A stretch of 64,000 nt of DNA. Source: JAGVSZ01 sp963716855. Its GTDB lineage: Bacteria; Pseudomonadota; Gammaproteobacteria; Burkholderiales; SG8-39. The position numbers and the translations under genes are program-made. The notes under the pieces were generated by a model. The model was not told the DNA's origin, made no database searches, and saw nothing but the letters and a program-made list of their open reading frames with translations. Position 1 is the first letter of the stretch; every line of letters starts with the position of its first letter. The stretch covers positions 62,001-126,000 of the forward strand of contig CAVQUV010000032.1 of NCBI GenBank assembly GCA_963716855.1, written 5' to 3'. Below, in pieces: positions 63,226 through 64,000 of this stretch.

Positions 63226-64000
63226 GCGTGCTCTCGCAGCGGCGCGAGCCCTGGCTGCTGCTGACGCTCGCCGCCGTGCAGTTCGCGACGGTCTTCGACT
63301 TCATGATCCCGATGCCGCTCGGCGCGCAGCTGATGGAGCTCTTCGATCTCACGCCGACGCAGTTCGGCCTGCTCGTGTCGGTTTACATGGTGACCGCGTC
63401 GGCGGTCGGATTCGCGGCGTCGTTCGTGGTGGATCGCTTCGACCGGCGCGCGGTCCTGCTCGCGCTCTGCGCCGGCTTCACCGCCACCACGGTGCTCACC
63501 GCGACGGCGCAGAGCTACGCCTGGCTCCTCATCGCGCGCGGGACGGCAGGCGCATTCGGCGGCGTGCTCGCCGCGACGGTGCTCGCGATCGTCGGCGACA
63601 CGGTTCCGGAGGGCGGGCGCGGGCGCGCGCTCGGCGTGGTGATGAGCGGGCCGTCGTTCGCGTCGATCCTCGGGATCCCGATCTCGATCTGGCTCGCCGC
63701 GTGGTCGTCGTGGCGCGCGCCGTTCTTCTTCAACACCGCGCTGTGCGCGGCGATCCTGGCCGCGGCGGTCATGTACGTTCCGCGGGTGCACGCCCATGTG
63801 GCCGCGGCGCGCGGCCGCTCGGCGCTCGCGCAGATCTCCGCCGTCTTCGGGCGCCGGAACCACCTGCGCGCGTTCGCCCTGACGATCGCGCTGAACTTCT
63901 CGGGCTTCCTCATCGTGCCGTTCATCGCACCGTACTTCATCAGCAACGTGGGGATCAGCCAGACCGAGCTGTCGGTTACGTACTTCTGCGGCGGCCTCGC
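63222..64000 (+). CDS. MFS transporter (DHA1-like), 3' end beyond the window
   Basis: The frame opens at ATG 63222 and remains open to the right edge (about 259 residues). It begins MSVLSQRREPWLLLTLAAVQ and has VVDRFDRRAVLLALCAGF (motif A), ARGTAGAFGGVLAATVLAIV and GVVMSGPSFASILGIPISIW, a DHA1-type drug/sugar efflux pattern with a proline in helix 5. At least six to seven membrane segments are seen. It is translationally coupled to the preceding MFS gene. Two different MFS genes back to back could be one multi-substrate locus. Confidence 0.85.
   Translation, partial: MSVLSQRREPWLLLTLAAVQFATVFDFMIPMPLGAQLMELFDLTPTQFGLLVSVYMVTASAVGFAASFVVDRFDRRAVLLALCAGFTATTVLTATAQSYAWLLIARGTAGAFGGVLAATVLAIVGDTVPEGGRGRALGVVMSGPSFASILGIPISIWLAAWSSWRAPFFFNTALCAAILAAAVMYVPRVHAHVAAARGRSALAQISAVFGRRNHLRAFALTIALNFSGFLIVPFIAPYFISNVGISQTELSVTYFCGGL

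Overview
The window is GC-rich DNA (about 70% by eye) from a betaproteobacterium, most likely an environmental Burkholderiales-type organism. The evidence is tripartite-tricarboxylate (Bug/TctC) receptors, a urtABCDE urea transporter, several CO-dehydrogenase-type molybdenum hydroxylases, many ABC importers, IclR/LysR regulators and GTG starts. I see no phage genes, insertion sequences or CRISPR array. Nearly every interval holds a gene, and no gene-free stretch exceeds 300 bases.

Layout. 1-11.1 kb: end of a xanthine-dehydrogenase-family large subunit, an S58 peptidase, a cysteine-dioxygenase-like/rhodanese fusion, a decayed pyruvate-kinase-like gene, a coupled phyH-SDR pair, glnS, and two ferritin-like genes, one with a histone-like lysine-rich tail. 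11.2-17.6 kb: a cytosine-deaminase-like amidohydrolase, a three-gene molybdenum hydroxylase and an NCS2 nucleobase permease. 17.7-21.9 kb: LysR, Bug receptor, Rieske oxygenase and a PdxA-family dehydrogenase, resembling a phthalate/terephthalate module. 22.0-30.1 kb: urtABCDE behind a sigma-54 promoter with two NtrC-like sites, then ureD, an alpha/beta hydrolase and a scar in which the start of ureB is fused to the end of ureG. 31.4-42.0 kb: a long operon with hydantoinase subunits, a ring-opening (barbiturase/cyanuric acid) amidohydrolase, an NMT1/TauA-type ABC importer, a DUF1116 (AllG-like) protein and an amidase. 42-49.7 kb: hydrolase, MFS, AEC remnant, a large ATPase-BTAD regulator overlapping a FadL-type porin gene, and a TSUP permease. 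49.8-58.2 kb: IclR-FAH hydrolase divergent from a branched-chain-type ABC importer operon ending in an iron-sulfur flavoreductase, a VOC protein and an NTF2-like protein. 58.2-64 kb: a tRNA 3' fragment, GDPD, PaaY-like, HpaI-type aldolase, enoyl-CoA hydratase and two MFS genes.

Taken together, the genes suggest a forager on nitrogen heterocycles and aromatic acids. Nucleobase-like rings would be imported and deaminated or hydroxylated, cyclic amides opened by HyuAB and the ring-opening amidohydrolase, and carbamoyl or urea nitrogen released. Urea uptake is under nitrogen control, but the local urease genes are deleted.

At least a dozen conserved genes are broken by indels that are nearly all net +1 base, and several genes are truncated at abrupt junctions. 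Consensus or assembly error should be excluded before these are read as biological decay. Coordinates of frameshifted genes below span the whole homologous region.
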